64,000 nucleotides of DNA from an uncultured Lachnobacterium sp. (GCA_900543445.1 UQRC01000004.1:1-64000); one strand, 5' to 3'; counted from the first letter of the stretch, positions 46,683 through 56,122 are shown. Notes: generated by a model not told the origin, from the sequence alone. Numbers and translations: made by a program.

Positions 46683-48271
46683 AAAGAAGCCTCCTTACCG
46701 GCTCTGTAGAAACGAGCCTTCATAAGCATGTCATTCGGAACCTTGATGGTAAGTAAGTTTGTATGGTCAAATGCAGGACTGGTGCGCACCTTCGTAACTT
46801 CGCATTCACAGACCTCCTTACCGTTTCTTCCACAGGCGATTCCCTTATCGCCAACCTTTGGAAGCGGCATAAATTCATATGGCATTGTGACTTCTCCGTA
46901 TCCCGGCTCGACATCCTCCTCCACAAGGAAGATTGCCTGTCCGGAACAGCTTGCAACGCACATTCCGCATCCAATGCATTCATGCTCATTGTCAACGACC
47001 GGAAGTGAAGTAATATTTTTTCCGATCGTGATGCAGCCTCGCTTACATGCATCCTGGCATGGGTTACACGGTATATTCTGCGTACATTCCATAACCGGAT
47101 GGATCTTTCTTAGCTTTGTCACACCAGGGAAACGTTCAATCTCGTCATCTCCGACAAATCCGTTTGTGAGAAGATTTTCGGAAATAGCGATACCTTCCTC
47201 TGTTTTTTCAATTTTCTTGCCACGGTTGCAAGGAGCAAACATACCCTGTCGAAGGGTATCCAACTGTGCCTCCAGTTCCTTGATACGTGCTTCTTTTTCC
47301 TCATTTTCTGCAAATCCAAGATACTCTGCAATCGTAATACCGCTCATACGACCTTCGATCATAGCGGAGCTTGCTTCCTCAATACCGGATACATCACCGG
47401 CTGCATAAATTCCCGGAACACTCGTCTGACCTTCCTCATCACAATCCGGAACAAAGCCGCCTTTGGTATCTTTCATCCTGCATCCTGCCTGATCCAAAAG
47501 TTGTGACATCGGTGATAAGCCAACTGCAAGGCAGATTGTATCGACATCAAAGTGCTTTTCCGTGCCCGGAATGATCTTCCAGTCCGGTCCGACCTGTCCA
47601 ATCGTTACTCCGGTAACACATTCATCACCCTCTGCCTCCACGATGGTGTGAGACAGATAGAATGGAACGCCACATCTTGCTACCTTTGCGGCATGTACAC
47701 CGTATCCACCGATTCTCGGTGCTGCATCACAAAGTGCTACGACTTCGCAGCCTGCCTGCATCAACTGAAAGCTGACAACCAGACCAACATTTCCGGAACC
47801 AAGCATCAGGATTCGCTTGCCCGGTAAGATATGATGAAGATTCATCATCGTCTGGGCTGCGCCTGCACCGATCACACCAGGAAGCGTCCATCCCTTGAAA
47901 TTCACCATGTTTTCTGATGCTCCGGTAGCGATCAGAATGCTGTCGCCCTTGAAATGCTTGATCTCGCCTTCGATACGGACCGTAACTTCTTTGTCCGGAT
48001 ATAATCCTACAACAGTCGCATTCAGGACAACTTCCACACCATATTTCTCTGCTTCTTCGAGAAGTTCTTCTCCGATCTTGAAGCCTCTGATCTTGGCTTT
48101 ATGTTCTTTTGAGCCAAAAAATTTATGAATCTGTTTAAAAAGCTGACCGCCCGGTCTTGCATTCTCATCAAATACGATAGGCTTTACACCATGTTTCGCT
48201 GCCTCGATCGCTGCGGAAAGCCCGGCCGGACCAGCGCCGACAACAATCATATCATAACGTTTTACTTCCAT
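46679..48271 (-). CDS. FAD/NAD(P)-dependent oxidoreductase with [4Fe-4S] domain, alpha-type subunit
   Basis: The 530-residue protein has an N-terminal FAD motif VVGAGPAGLSAAIEAAKHGV, a second nucleotide-binding motif MLGSGNVGLVVSF near 165, and a C-terminal iron-sulfur part with the Cys runs CNPCQDACKRGC and CIGCGMCVASC. It resembles HcnB/OoxA/SoxA-type subunits with an added ferredoxin-like domain. It would transfer electrons from the DAO subunit to a low-potential carrier such as ferredoxin. Extra Fe-S clusters indicate an anaerobic role. Confidence 0.9.
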   Translation of the reverse strand: MEVKRYDMIVVGAGPAGLSAAIEAAKHGVKPIVFDENARPGGQLFKQIHKFFGSKEHKAKIRGFKIGEELLEEAEKYGVEVVLNATVVGLYPDKEVTVRIEGEIKHFKGDSILIATGASENMVNFKGWTLPGVIGAGAAQTMMNLHHILPGKRILMLGSGNVGLVVSFQLMQAGCEVVALCDAAPRIGGYGVHAAKVARCGVPFYLSHTIVEAEGDECVTGVTIGQVGPDWKIIPGTEKHFDVDTICLAVGLSPMSQLLDQAGCRMKDTKGGFVPDCDEEGQTSVPGIYAAGDVSGIEEASSAMIEGRMSGITIAEYLGFAENEEKEARIKELEAQLDTLRQGMFAPCNRGKKIEKTEEGIAISENLLTNGFVGDDEIERFPGVTKLRKIHPVMECTQNIPCNPCQDACKRGCITIGKNITSLPVVDNEHECIGCGMCVASCSGQAIFLVEEDVEPGYGEVTMPYEFMPLPKVGDKGIACGRNGKEVCECEVTKVRTSPAFDHTNLLTIKVPNDMLMKARFYRAGKEASL

Positions 48272-48273
48272 AT

Positions 48274-48588
48274 TCAGACCTCCTTTGCACTAACGCCGTA
48301 CTGTGTCTCAACCTTCATTCCTTCTTTCAAAGGAGTGATGCAAGTTCTGACATTCGGTTTCCCATCCACGATCATTACGCAATCGGTGCATCTTCCGATC
48401 GCGCAGAAGACACCTCGCGGCTCATGTGACTTGGCGGTATAGCGATGTACCATCACGCCATTGACCTTTAGCGCAGCCATAATCGGCTCGCCCTCAAGTC
48501 CCTCCATCGGAGTTCCGTTATAATAAAAGGTAACTGTTTTCCCTTCCGGACTAGGTCCAAGAATAGGATGATTTTCAATTCTTCCCAT
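48274..48588 (-). CDS. [2Fe-2S]-binding protein (HcnA/OoxA-like small subunit)
   Basis: This 104-residue protein has the plant-type ferredoxin Cys pattern C62-x4-C67-x2-C70...C83 (FCAIGRCTDC and RTC). It begins with an IENHPILGPSPEGKTVTFYY segment typical for small subunits that precede an FAD subunit in amine dehydrogenases. It is the first gene of the cluster, with AAGGAGG before the ATG. It overlaps the leader attenuator region by none (gap 25 nt). Confidence 0.88.
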   Translation of the reverse strand: MGRIENHPILGPSPEGKTVTFYYNGTPMEGLEGEPIMAALKVNGVMVHRYTAKSHEPRGVFCAIGRCTDCVMIVDGKPNVRTCITPLKEGMKVETQYGVSAKEV

Positions 48589-48613
48589 AATCCAATCCTC
48601 CTTCGTTTTTCTA

Positions 48614-48648
48614 TAAAAAAAGACGCCAATCGATTCGATTGACGCCTT
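48614..48648 (-). terminator. attenuator hairpin in the leader of the dehydrogenase unit
   Basis: GGCGTCAATCG and CGATTGGCGTC form a stem with G-U pairs; seven T residues follow on the minus strand. It lies just before the first gene of the dehydrogenase unit, so transcription must read through it. Confidence 0.85.
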
Positions 48649-48685
48649 TGTCTAACTGAGTCCCATTATAGATAGCGATTCTCAG

Positions 48686-48706
48686 TTTGTATTGTAAAAA
48701 ACGATA
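48686..48706 (-). promoter_or_regulatory. shared 21-bp box, copy in front of the dehydrogenase unit
   Basis: The 21 bases match 45185-45205 exactly. On the minus strand they precede a TATAAT (48664-48669) by about 16 bp, with no good -35 other than TTTACA inside the box. This fits an activator-dependent promoter. Confidence 0.8.
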
Positions 48707-48716
48707 CTAAAAATAT

Positions 48717-50549
48717 TTACTTCACTTTAATGGAAACAATATCAGAAAACGCTCCGTAATAATTTGTTCCATTATAAGTCTTATATGCACGAACCTTATA
48801 TTTGACGGTTGTTCCCTTCTTCAGCTTCGTATTTTTATAGGAGAAGGTTGCATTTCCTTTGACCGTTGCAAGCTTTTCATATTTCTTCGTCTTACTGTTA
48901 TAACGATAAACCTGGTAGCCACTGGCACGCGTTACCTTATTCCACTTCAATGTGACGGCCGAGGATTTGCTGCTTGCCTTCAGACTCTTCGTCTGCCCCG
49001 GCTTCGTGCTGTCTTTGTATGCGGCAGATGAGCTTCCCCATGTCGTAACGCCATCGACCTTGCGGTATGCACGCACCTTGAACTGATACTCCTTCGCGGT
49101 CGCAAGACCTGTAATCTTATAGGAAACTGTGCTTCCACTCGTGAGCGTTATCACCTTCTCATAAGCTTGCGCATCTGTATTATACCGATAAATGCGATAT
49201 CCACTGGCACCGGAAACTTTATCCCACGACAAAGTCAGATACGTACTGCTTCTAACAGCCGTGCTCACTCCGGACACCTTTGCCGGCGGTGTTGTCACGG
49301 ATACGACCGATGAATAGCTTCCATAATAATTCGTTCCACCGATCGTCCAGTAGCAGCGTACCTTATATTGATAGGTTTTGCCACTGCTCACATTCTCATC
49401 TGTATAGCTGCGATTCTTGGTCGATTTCAGGTACACATATTTCTCCTGTTCCGGATCGTAGCGGTACACGCGATATCCGGTCACATCATCCGCGGCCTCA
49501 CTCCAGCTTAATTTCACCGGACCGGATGCACTCTCAGCAGAAGCCTTCACTCCTGTTGTCTTGATGCTCGTATCCTTATACCAGAAATTCGTGTCCAGAT
49601 TTCCACTGTACCCATCCACCCTGGAAGTCGAAGAATACTGCCAGAAATCATAATCATATGGCACATCAGCATAAGCCGTGCCACTCTTCGTATTACTTGT
49701 GGTCGTATTGTTGTAACGTGCGATCCAGATGCCACAATCCATGAGATCATCGGTATTAATATAGGATTTGATCCAGGAATAGGATGCATACACGCTCGCC
49801 TGATATCCCGCCTCCACAATCGTGTCGGCAAAAGCCTGACATACCGCAGTCTCTTTCGTCTTTGAAAGCTTGCCTGCCGTCAATCGGTTATAGCTTCCCT
49901 TCTCACGATCGATGACGATCGGCAGTGTGACGTCCCAATCATATTTATCAATCTGATTCAGAACGAAGTTCGCCTCTTCCCTCGCTTCCTTCTCAGTCAA
50001 CGCCTGCGAGAAAATATAGAGACCTATATTAATGTCATTCTCCAGCGCCGCCTGAATATGCGAATCCGCAGCAGTATCCTCATAAATACTTCCGTTTGAA
50101 GAATCTCTCGATCCCACGCGGACAAAGGCGAAATCAATGCCCGAATTGTGAATCTCCTCCCAGTCCAGAAGTGTTGTCGTCTTATTTTTCGCCTGCCACC
50201 AGGACACATCAATTCCGTTAATCAGCTGATAATCTTCGTAATCGCTTCTATGATAGTACGTCGCAGAAGTATAATCACCGTCCGTCGTAAAAGAATTATC
50301 CTCAAAATCCTGCGTATAAGAAGTTGTCGAAGTTGCTGATAAAAGCGATATTGCGCTTCGCAACAGGGAATATTGGGTATCTTCTGCCGGTATATCATCT
50401 TTGTAAACCGTCTCATCCTCGATGCTTTGACCCATGACGCCGTCCATCTGCGCCTCTGACACTGCTGCCCTAAGCTGCTGCGGCGCAAGTACACATGCTG
50501 CCGATAACACCAATCCTGCTACGATCATTTTTGCTTTCGTCCACTTCAA
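48717..50549 (-). CDS. secreted GH25 lysozyme with three fibronectin type III domains
   Basis: The 610-residue protein has a signal peptide (about 8-28, AKMIVAGLVLSAACVLAP), a GH25 domain (about 108-310) with Asp114 in GIDVSWWQ and the catalytic pair Asp214/Glu216 in PIVIDREK, and three FN3-type repeats (about 335-420, 425-515, 520-608; each with VSWxKVxxAxGYRVYRY-like strands). The start is probably TTG at 50549, where GGAGG lies 7 nt upstream; the upstream ATG has no site and would place the site inside the coding part. GH25 enzymes cut the muramic acid glycosidic bond, so it likely remodels cell walls or lyses competitors. Confidence 0.9.
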   Translation of the reverse strand: MKWTKAKMIVAGLVLSAACVLAPQQLRAAVSEAQMDGVMGQSIEDETVYKDDIPAEDTQYSLLRSAISLLSATSTTSYTQDFEDNSFTTDGDYTSATYYHRSDYEDYQLINGIDVSWWQAKNKTTTLLDWEEIHNSGIDFAFVRVGSRDSSNGSIYEDTAADSHIQAALENDINIGLYIFSQALTEKEAREEANFVLNQIDKYDWDVTLPIVIDREKGSYNRLTAGKLSKTKETAVCQAFADTIVEAGYQASVYASYSWIKSYINTDDLMDCGIWIARYNNTTTSNTKSGTAYADVPYDYDFWQYSSTSRVDGYSGNLDTNFWYKDTSIKTTGVKASAESASGPVKLSWSEAADDVTGYRVYRYDPEQEKYVYLKSTKNRSYTDENVSSGKTYQYKVRCYWTIGGTNYYGSYSSVVSVTTPPAKVSGVSTAVRSSTYLTLSWDKVSGASGYRIYRYNTDAQAYEKVITLTSGSTVSYKITGLATAKEYQFKVRAYRKVDGVTTWGSSSAAYKDSTKPGQTKSLKASSKSSAVTLKWNKVTRASGYQVYRYNSKTKKYEKLATVKGNATFSYKNTKLKKGTTVKYKVRAYKTYNGTNYYGAFSDIVSIKVK

Positions 50550-50662
50550 TTTTCTTCCTCCATCATGCACATTCACTTGATTCTCTCGTCATGTTTCATA
50601 AACATCAATAAGAATGATCCATCAAAACAATTCCCCTCTCAGGCTCCACCTTTCGCAAAAAG

Positions 50663-50696
50663 GCAAAAATATAGGGCGCCACCATGCAAGCGCCCT
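50663..50696 (-). terminator. possible hairpin in the GH25 leader
   Basis: AGGGCGC and GCGCCCT arms (50673-50696) with CTATATTTTTG after them on the minus strand. The plus strand shows no T-run. It lies 114 nt before the GH25 start and no gene precedes it on that strand, so it may attenuate the lysozyme gene. The remainder of 50550-51016 holds only the promoter of the response regulator. Confidence 0.45.
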
Positions 50697-50902
50697 ACAC
50701 ATTCGAGATTCTCCGCCTTCACCACCCGCCGCATAGAAGTCCTCTGGCTGCTTCGTATACCATAGTTGTAGCAACACCTTCTATCCGTTCCTCATCGGAT
50801 CGTGTACTGCGATATCCTCTCATTTTGGAATTGTTCCCTTTTCCATCTTTTTTCAAGGTTTTGGGGGTATGATCATCACAAAAAGATTTCATTCAACTTG
50901 CT

Positions 50903-50932
50903 TTGTCTATCTCTTTTCATGTATGCTATCAT
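50903..50932 (+). promoter_or_regulatory. promoter of the two-component system
   Basis: TTGTCT (50903-50908), an 18-bp spacer and TATCAT (50927-50932). TTTCAAGG-type direct or inverted repeats flank it (50850 and 50948), possible binding sites for the response regulator. Confidence 0.5.
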
Positions 50933-51016
50933 CATAGAGAGGTTTCCTTGAAAAAACCTTGAAGCAGCTTAAGAATTTAAATATACGTTGAGATAGATAA
51001 TATAGGAGAAAATGCA

Positions 51017-51700
51017 ATGCGAATTTTAGTAATTGAAGATAACATCCGTCTGGCAGACACGATCGCCGATGCGCTGCGCTGCGAAAATTATATCGTGGAC
51101 ATCGCAAACGATGGTGTGCAGGGATACGAGGATGCGGCAAGTGGAATCTATGACATGCTGATTCTGGATCTGATGCTTCCGAAAATGAATGGTTACGAGG
51201 TGCTTTCCACACTGCGCAGGGAAGGAAACGATATTCCGGTGCTGATCCTCTCCGCCCGCACGGAGCTTGATGACAAAGTGCAGGGATTTGCAGTCGGTGC
51301 GGACGACTATGTGACCAAACCGTTTGAGATCCAGGAGCTTCTGATGCGCATACAGGCGATCACCCGCAGACGTGTGCACCAGGATATCCAGCTTCTGCAT
51401 GCCGGAAATCTGGCTTTTGACAACAACACCTGTGAGATTTCCAACACTGACACCGGCAAAACCATGAAGATCAGTGGAAAAGAAATGCAGCTTCTCGAAT
51501 TTCTGCTGATCAATCAGAATCAGGTGCTGGAAAAGGAACAGATTGCAACCAAGATCTGGGGATACGAATCAAATGCGGAATACAACAATGTGGAAGTCTA
51601 TATTTCCTTTCTGCGCCGCAAGTTCCAGCATCTGCAGGTCAACACGCGTATCCGCGCAGTTCGTGGCGTGGGTTATATTCTGGAGGTAGCCAATGATTAG
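51017..51700 (+). CDS. OmpR-family response regulator
   Basis: The 227-residue protein has a receiver domain with phospho-acceptor Asp51 (ILDLMLPKMNG), Lys101 (TKPF) and an acidic Asp-pair near 8, and an OmpR winged helix from about 130 to 225 (EMQLLEFLLINQNQVLEKEQ, VYISFLRRKF). AGGAGA is 9 nt upstream of the ATG. It overlaps the histidine kinase gene by 8 nt. Confidence 0.95.
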   Translation: MRILVIEDNIRLADTIADALRCENYIVDIANDGVQGYEDAASGIYDMLILDLMLPKMNGYEVLSTLRREGNDIPVLILSARTELDDKVQGFAVGADDYVTKPFEIQELLMRIQAITRRRVHQDIQLLHAGNLAFDNNTCEISNTDTGKTMKISGKEMQLLEFLLINQNQVLEKEQIATKIWGYESNAEYNNVEVYISFLRRKFQHLQVNTRIRAVRGVGYILEVAND

Positions 51701-52901
51701 AAACCTACAAAAGAAGATCTCTCTGTTGTTTCTTTTGCTTTTGTCCATTACATGGATCAGTATTCTGTCCATCTATGTGACGAATATTTACCGGTCCAAT
51801 CTGCTCAACATCGAAGATAAGGTTCGCGAGGAGGTCAAGGACGAAAACTGGAAAAATTTCATTATCTATAAGGGACTGAATTCGGATCTGAATGACATCT
51901 CGTACTGTGTTTATTCGCTGTCCGCAGAATCAGATGAAGAACCATCCATCCTCTTCCATACCTTCTCCGATAAATCGGAAGAAGAACTGTTAAAAGATGG
52001 AAAACGCGTGATTGCTGCAAATGAGAGTGGCCGCATGCACTTTCTGCAGTATACCTATCTCTACAAATACCAGCACAATTCCGGCAAACGCTATCTCATC
52101 CTGATCAGTGGCACGCCTGCACTTCGCGCGACTCTGCCAACTCTGTATGTCTGTGGCGGTCTGCTGCTTGTCGGAATACTTCTTTTTGCGGTCTCCGGAC
52201 GTGCGCTCTCCCGCTGGCTGACCCGACCGATCGAGGAGATGATCAATTCCGAGAAGAAATTTATCTCGAATGCCAGCCACGAGTTAAAAACACCTCTTGC
52301 GGTCATCCGTGCGAATACACAGCTTCTGCAGAAAGAGGTTGCATCAGAGAATAAGCATCTTGGGTACATTAATCAGGAGACGGAACGCATGATTTCGCTC
52401 GTCAACAAGATGCTGACGCTCGTCCGCCTTGACACAGCACAGAATCAGGCGCCGATGACGCATTTTCAGGTGGATGATGCGTTATACGATATCATTTACC
52501 CGATGGAAAGCGTTGCCTATGAGAAGGGAATCCGTATTACAACGGATATTCAGGAGAATATGTATATTGACGGGGTTGAAGATCAGATTCAGGATCTTCT
52601 TTCCATCCTGTTAAATAATGCGATCAGTTACTCGCCGGATGGCGGAGAAATCGTTATCCGCTCCTACATTCAGACGAAAAAGTTCCACCTGTCCGTTGCC
52701 AACACCGGAGATCCGATTCCGGAAGAAACGCGTGAGCGCTTGTTTGAACGCTTTTTCCGCGCGGATGAAGCGCGCGAGGATAATGGACACTATGGTCTTG
52801 GGCTCTCCATCGCCAGCAGTATCGTCGCGCACCACAACGGACGCATCCATGTCAGCTACGAGGATGGGAAGAATGTGTTCGCAGTTGTGCTGCCGCTGTA
52901 A
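51693..52901 (+). CDS. membrane histidine kinase
   Basis: The 402-residue protein has two membrane helices (about 10-30 and 150-168) framing an extracytoplasmic domain of 120 residues, a HAMP-like linker (RWLTRPIEEMINSEKK), the H box with His196 (ASHELKTPLAVI), the N box (LLNNAISYSPDGGE) and G boxes (GLGLSIASSIV). It is the sensor of the two-component pair. The stimulus is unknown; the extracytoplasmic domain is not recognised. Confidence 0.93.
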   Translation: MIRNLQKKISLLFLLLLSITWISILSIYVTNIYRSNLLNIEDKVREEVKDENWKNFIIYKGLNSDLNDISYCVYSLSAESDEEPSILFHTFSDKSEEELLKDGKRVIAANESGRMHFLQYTYLYKYQHNSGKRYLILISGTPALRATLPTLYVCGGLLLVGILLFAVSGRALSRWLTRPIEEMINSEKKFISNASHELKTPLAVIRANTQLLQKEVASENKHLGYINQETERMISLVNKMLTLVRLDTAQNQAPMTHFQVDDALYDIIYPMESVAYEKGIRITTDIQENMYIDGVEDQIQDLLSILLNNAISYSPDGGEIVIRSYIQTKKFHLSVANTGDPIPEETRERLFERFFRADEAREDNGHYGLGLSIASSIVAHHNGRIHVSYEDGKNVFAVVLPL

Positions 52902-52904
52902 ATT

Positions 52905-52947
52905 AAAAACGCCAGTTCCGGCAAAAGTCGGCTCTGGCGTTTTTTAT
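52905..52947. terminator. bidirectional terminator between the kinase and the XRE gene
   Basis: AACGCCAG and CTGGCGTT arms with inner CCG/CGG pairs; T-runs are present on both strands (TTTTTTATT on plus, TTTTTAATT on minus). It ends the kinase transcript and the convergent XRE transcript. Confidence 0.88.
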
Positions 52948-52949
52948 TT

Positions 52950-53525
52950 CTAAAACGATTGAATAAAACAAAATATAATATTTACCATTACTATAACTAT
53001 ACAAAATGCAAGGATGATTTTAGAAATCTTACGTATTTTCGGATTTTGCTTCATTTTAAGTAAAATGCCTGTTGTAAAGAAAATACTGGTCAGCAGTGCT
53101 CCGACGGCCAATCCAAAACCAATGCTTTCTATACTCATTAGAAACGGATTGATTTGACCAATTCCAAAACTCTCAAACAATAAAGCTAATAATAACGCTC
53201 CAAATCCAACGCAACTTATAATACGGACTCGTTTCATAAGAATATCTTTCTCATTCTCCGCATAATCAGCAACTTTCAGCAATGTGTCTTTCTCTTCTCT
53301 ATTCATATTCTCGCTTTTCCTTTCTCCATCAATGATTTCCCGGATATCAACATTATAAAAATCCGCAAGTTCGATCAGTAGACTCAGTTCTGGCATATTT
53401 ATTCCGTTTTCCCATCGAGAAACACTTCTTGTCGATACATTAAAATGTTCTGCCAACTGTTCCTGCGTTAATCTCTTTTCCTTCCGCAGTTCTTTTAATA
53501 AAGAACCAATTTTCTTTTGATCCAT
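52950..53525 (-). CDS. XRE-family regulator with C-terminal membrane segments
   Basis: This 191-residue protein has an XRE helix-turn-helix at about 5-60 (KRLTQEQLAEHFNVSTRSVS, RWENGINMPELSLL). The C-terminal half has three hydrophobic helices (about 100-118, 130-150 and 168-188). AAAGGAGG lies 9 nt before the ATG at 53525. It is a second membrane-tethered XRE protein in the window (see 5818-6441). Confidence 0.85.
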   Translation of the reverse strand: MDQKKIGSLLKELRKEKRLTQEQLAEHFNVSTRSVSRWENGINMPELSLLIELADFYNVDIREIIDGERKSENMNREEKDTLLKVADYAENEKDILMKRVRIISCVGFGALLLALLFESFGIGQINPFLMSIESIGFGLAVGALLTSIFFTTGILLKMKQNPKIRKISKIILAFCIVIVMVNIIFCFIQSF

Positions 53526-53722
53526 GCTGTTACCTCCTTTCCACTGACAGAATATCGAAATAATTTATATTTGAACACGACACAAAACGAGAAATGCTGT
53601 GTTTATGTATACCCGACACGCCTTGTCAGGTTGTTGATCGCTGACTGTTTCATCATAGCATAAATAACATATGGATTCTATCTTCAGTATAAAATAGGTC
53701 AAAACCATCATAGAATCGGTCA

Positions 53723-53751
53723 TTTACTTCTATTTTGTAATATGCTATCGT
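53723..53751 (+). promoter_or_regulatory. possible promoter of the sodium symporter gene
   Basis: TTTACT (53723-53728), a 17-bp spacer and TATCGT (53746-53751), 39 nt before the ATG. The -10 box is poor. Two near-matching words (ATTCTATC at 53676 and AGAATCGGTCAT at 53712) lie upstream. Confidence 0.35.
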
Positions 53752-53789
53752 AGACATACAAGCATTTATATTAAGGAGATTAGGTTACT

Positions 53790-55181
53790 ATGGAAAAAAA
53801 GCAAAATCATTTTTCAGGGCAACTCGGCTTTGTCCTGGCTGCAGCCGGTAGTGCTGTGGGTGTGGGAAATCTGTGGCGTTTCCCATATCTTGCCGCAAAA
53901 GATGGGGGCGGACTCTTTTTGATCATTTACTTTGTGCTCGTGCTGACGTTCGGCTTTACGCTTTTGACATCCGATATCGCAATCGGTCGCCGCACCAAGC
54001 AGAGCGCGATTGGCGCTTACACACAGATGCATTCAAAGTGGAAATTCCTGGGAATACTTACATTCCTTGTTCCGGTTCTCATCATGACATATTACGCAGT
54101 CATCGGTGGCTGGATCACAAAGTATGCAGTAACGTACATAACCGGACAGGCAAAGGCCGCTGCCGGCGATGATTACTTTACCTCGTTTATTACTTCATCG
54201 ACTTCACCAGTCGTTTACGCTTTGATCTTCATGGGCGTGACTGCATTTATTGTATACAACGGTGTAGAGGGCGGCATTGAGCGCGTTTCCAAGTGGATGA
54301 TGCCGATCCTTTTAATCATTGTTGTTATTATTGCCGGATATTCGCTGACACTGCAGCATACCGATGCTTCAGGCGAGGTTCACACCGGATTGCAGGGATT
54401 TCTGTATTACCTTACGCCGAATGTGGAGGGACTTACCGTAAAGCGTTTCCTGCAGATTCTGCTGGATGCGATGAGCCAGCTTTTCTTCTCGCTCAGCGTA
54501 TCGATGGGAATTATGATCACTTACGGTTCCTATGTGAAGCCAGAAGTTAACTTGAATAAAGCGGTCAACCAAATCGAAATCTTCGATACCGGTGTTGCAT
54601 TCCTCGCAGGTGCGATGATCATTCCTGCCGTATATGTATTCTCCGGAACCGAAGGCATGGGCGCAGGACCGAGCCTGATGTTTGTCTCGTTACCAAAAGT
54701 ATTCGCAGCCATGGGCAAAGCAGGCATTGTGGTAGGAATCCTCTTCTTCGTGACTGCGATCTTCGCAACACTGTCATCCTGCATCTCCGTATTGGAATCC
54801 ATTGTTGCCAACTGCATGGAGATCTTCCACGCAGGCCGCAAGAAGACCGTTCTCATTCTGTCGGTAATCTATCTTGGTGCATCCGCTATCATCACGTTAG
54901 GTTACAGCATTTTCTACGTTGAAGTGAAACTGCCAAACGGATCAACTGGTCAGCTGCTGGATATCATGGATTACATCAGCAACAGCGTTATGATGCCGTT
55001 CATCGCATTGCTTTCAACGATCCTGATCGGCTGGGTTATGACACCGGATTATGTCATCGACGAGATGGAACGAGGAGGCAAGAAGTTCCGCCGCAAAAAG
55101 CTTTACTGCATCATGATCCGCTACGTTGCACCGGTGATGATGCTTGTACTTTTTTTACAGTCGACCGGAATTTTATCATAA
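53790..55181 (+). CDS. Na+-dependent transporter of the NSS/SNF family
   Basis: The 463-residue membrane protein has about 12 helices. The signature GSAVGVGNLWRFPYLAAKDG near 18-38 carries the Na+-binding residues of helix 1 in NSS proteins. The family couples amino-acid or amine uptake to the Na+ gradient. Na+ coupling fits the predicted Na+ ATP synthase. AAGGAG lies 10 nt before the ATG. Confidence 0.92.
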   Translation: MEKKQNHFSGQLGFVLAAAGSAVGVGNLWRFPYLAAKDGGGLFLIIYFVLVLTFGFTLLTSDIAIGRRTKQSAIGAYTQMHSKWKFLGILTFLVPVLIMTYYAVIGGWITKYAVTYITGQAKAAAGDDYFTSFITSSTSPVVYALIFMGVTAFIVYNGVEGGIERVSKWMMPILLIIVVIIAGYSLTLQHTDASGEVHTGLQGFLYYLTPNVEGLTVKRFLQILLDAMSQLFFSLSVSMGIMITYGSYVKPEVNLNKAVNQIEIFDTGVAFLAGAMIIPAVYVFSGTEGMGAGPSLMFVSLPKVFAAMGKAGIVVGILFFVTAIFATLSSCISVLESIVANCMEIFHAGRKKTVLILSVIYLGASAIITLGYSIFYVEVKLPNGSTGQLLDIMDYISNSVMMPFIALLSTILIGWVMTPDYVIDEMERGGKKFRRKKLYCIMIRYVAPVMMLVLFLQSTGILS

Positions 55182-55194
55182 TTTCATACTATTT

Positions 55195-55240
55195 AAAAAC
55201 CGGAGTAACGAAAAATCATCGTTACTCCGGTTTTTATGTT
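55195..55240. terminator. intrinsic terminator, active on both strands
   Basis: AAAACCGGAGTAACGA and TCGTTACTCCGGTTTT arms form a perfect 16-bp stem; TTTTTATG follows on the plus strand. Confidence 0.92.
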
Positions 55241-55245
55241 ATTCT

Positions 55246-55476
55246 TTATCTGATTGGTACCGCAACCTCCGTAATATAATCATTGCTATTTGCACCACGG
55301 CTCGGCGGTCCCTCTAAATAAATGCTGCGATACTGTCCGGTTGTCTCCACATGATTCTTCCGGACATATGCGTCTAAAGCCGCAATTGCAGTCCCGATTC
55401 CCTCATAGGGACCTCGATAATAGATACACAATGCAGGTGTCTCAACAAACGCTTTCCTCTCCGCTCCCGTATACAA
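55246..55476 (-). pseudogene. GyrI-like effector-binding domain, 5'-truncated regulator
   Basis: The 76-residue frame contains ALCIYYRGPYEGIGTAIAAL and SIYLEGPPSRG, the C-terminal effector-binding part of a MerR-type regulator with GyrI-like domain. The N-terminal DNA-binding half is missing. No ribosome site precedes the ATG. It ends at a scar shared with the fragment on the plus strand. Confidence 0.75.
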
Positions 55477-55486
55477 AGTAAGTAAA

Positions 55487-56068
55487 ATGACCTATTCGAC
55501 AGAGGCATTCCCGAATTATAAGGAAACCGGAAAACTATACAAAATTTTATATAACGGAGAAATCTGTTATGTAGCGGATGTGGGAAATGCACCTTTTACC
55601 TATTATCCGGGAAATAAGTATTCGAAAAAGGTAAAGGCGGAAACCAAAGTCCTCAGGGTTTATTGTCAGAATGGTGGCAGCAGCGGAAATCTGGAGTGCT
55701 ATAAGATCAACGATCAATATTATTATAAATTGGACGATATCGCATACCTGATGTCCAAAACAAATAAATCTTTTCATGTGAAATACGATAAAACCAAAGA
55801 TGCAATAATCATCAACAGTATGACGGCATATAAGGGAAAAGCCGCATCTCTGAAAAAAGGTAACGGTAAAAAGCATAAAGTAACTGTCCCTGCCACGAGT
55901 ATCGTGTGGGATGGCGAAGTCGTGGGGATCCCTTGCTACAAGATTGACGGAAAATATTTTGTGTCACCGGACGATATCGGCGAACTGACCGATTCCCGTT
56001 TCGAAAGTGACGGAAGTGGTTGGTGTATAAGGACTCTCCTTCCTCACAAAATAGACGCAGTAGGCTAA
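55487..56068 (+). pseudogene. secreted-type protein fragment with a copper-amine-oxidase N1-like domain
   Basis: The 193-residue open frame has segments like YYKLDDIAYLMSKTNKSFHV and KYFVSPDDIGELTDSRF, typical of Cu-amine-oxidase N-domain repeats in secreted proteins. There is no signal peptide, ribosome site or upstream start; the frame stays open upstream through the neighbouring GyrI-like fragment. It is therefore probably a 3' remnant whose 5' part was deleted together with the 5' part of the opposite gene. Confidence 0.6.
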
Positions 56069-56122
56069 AATAGGAACCGGAATCTAAGATTCCAAAAATG
56101 TAAAATTGCATCCATAACAACA

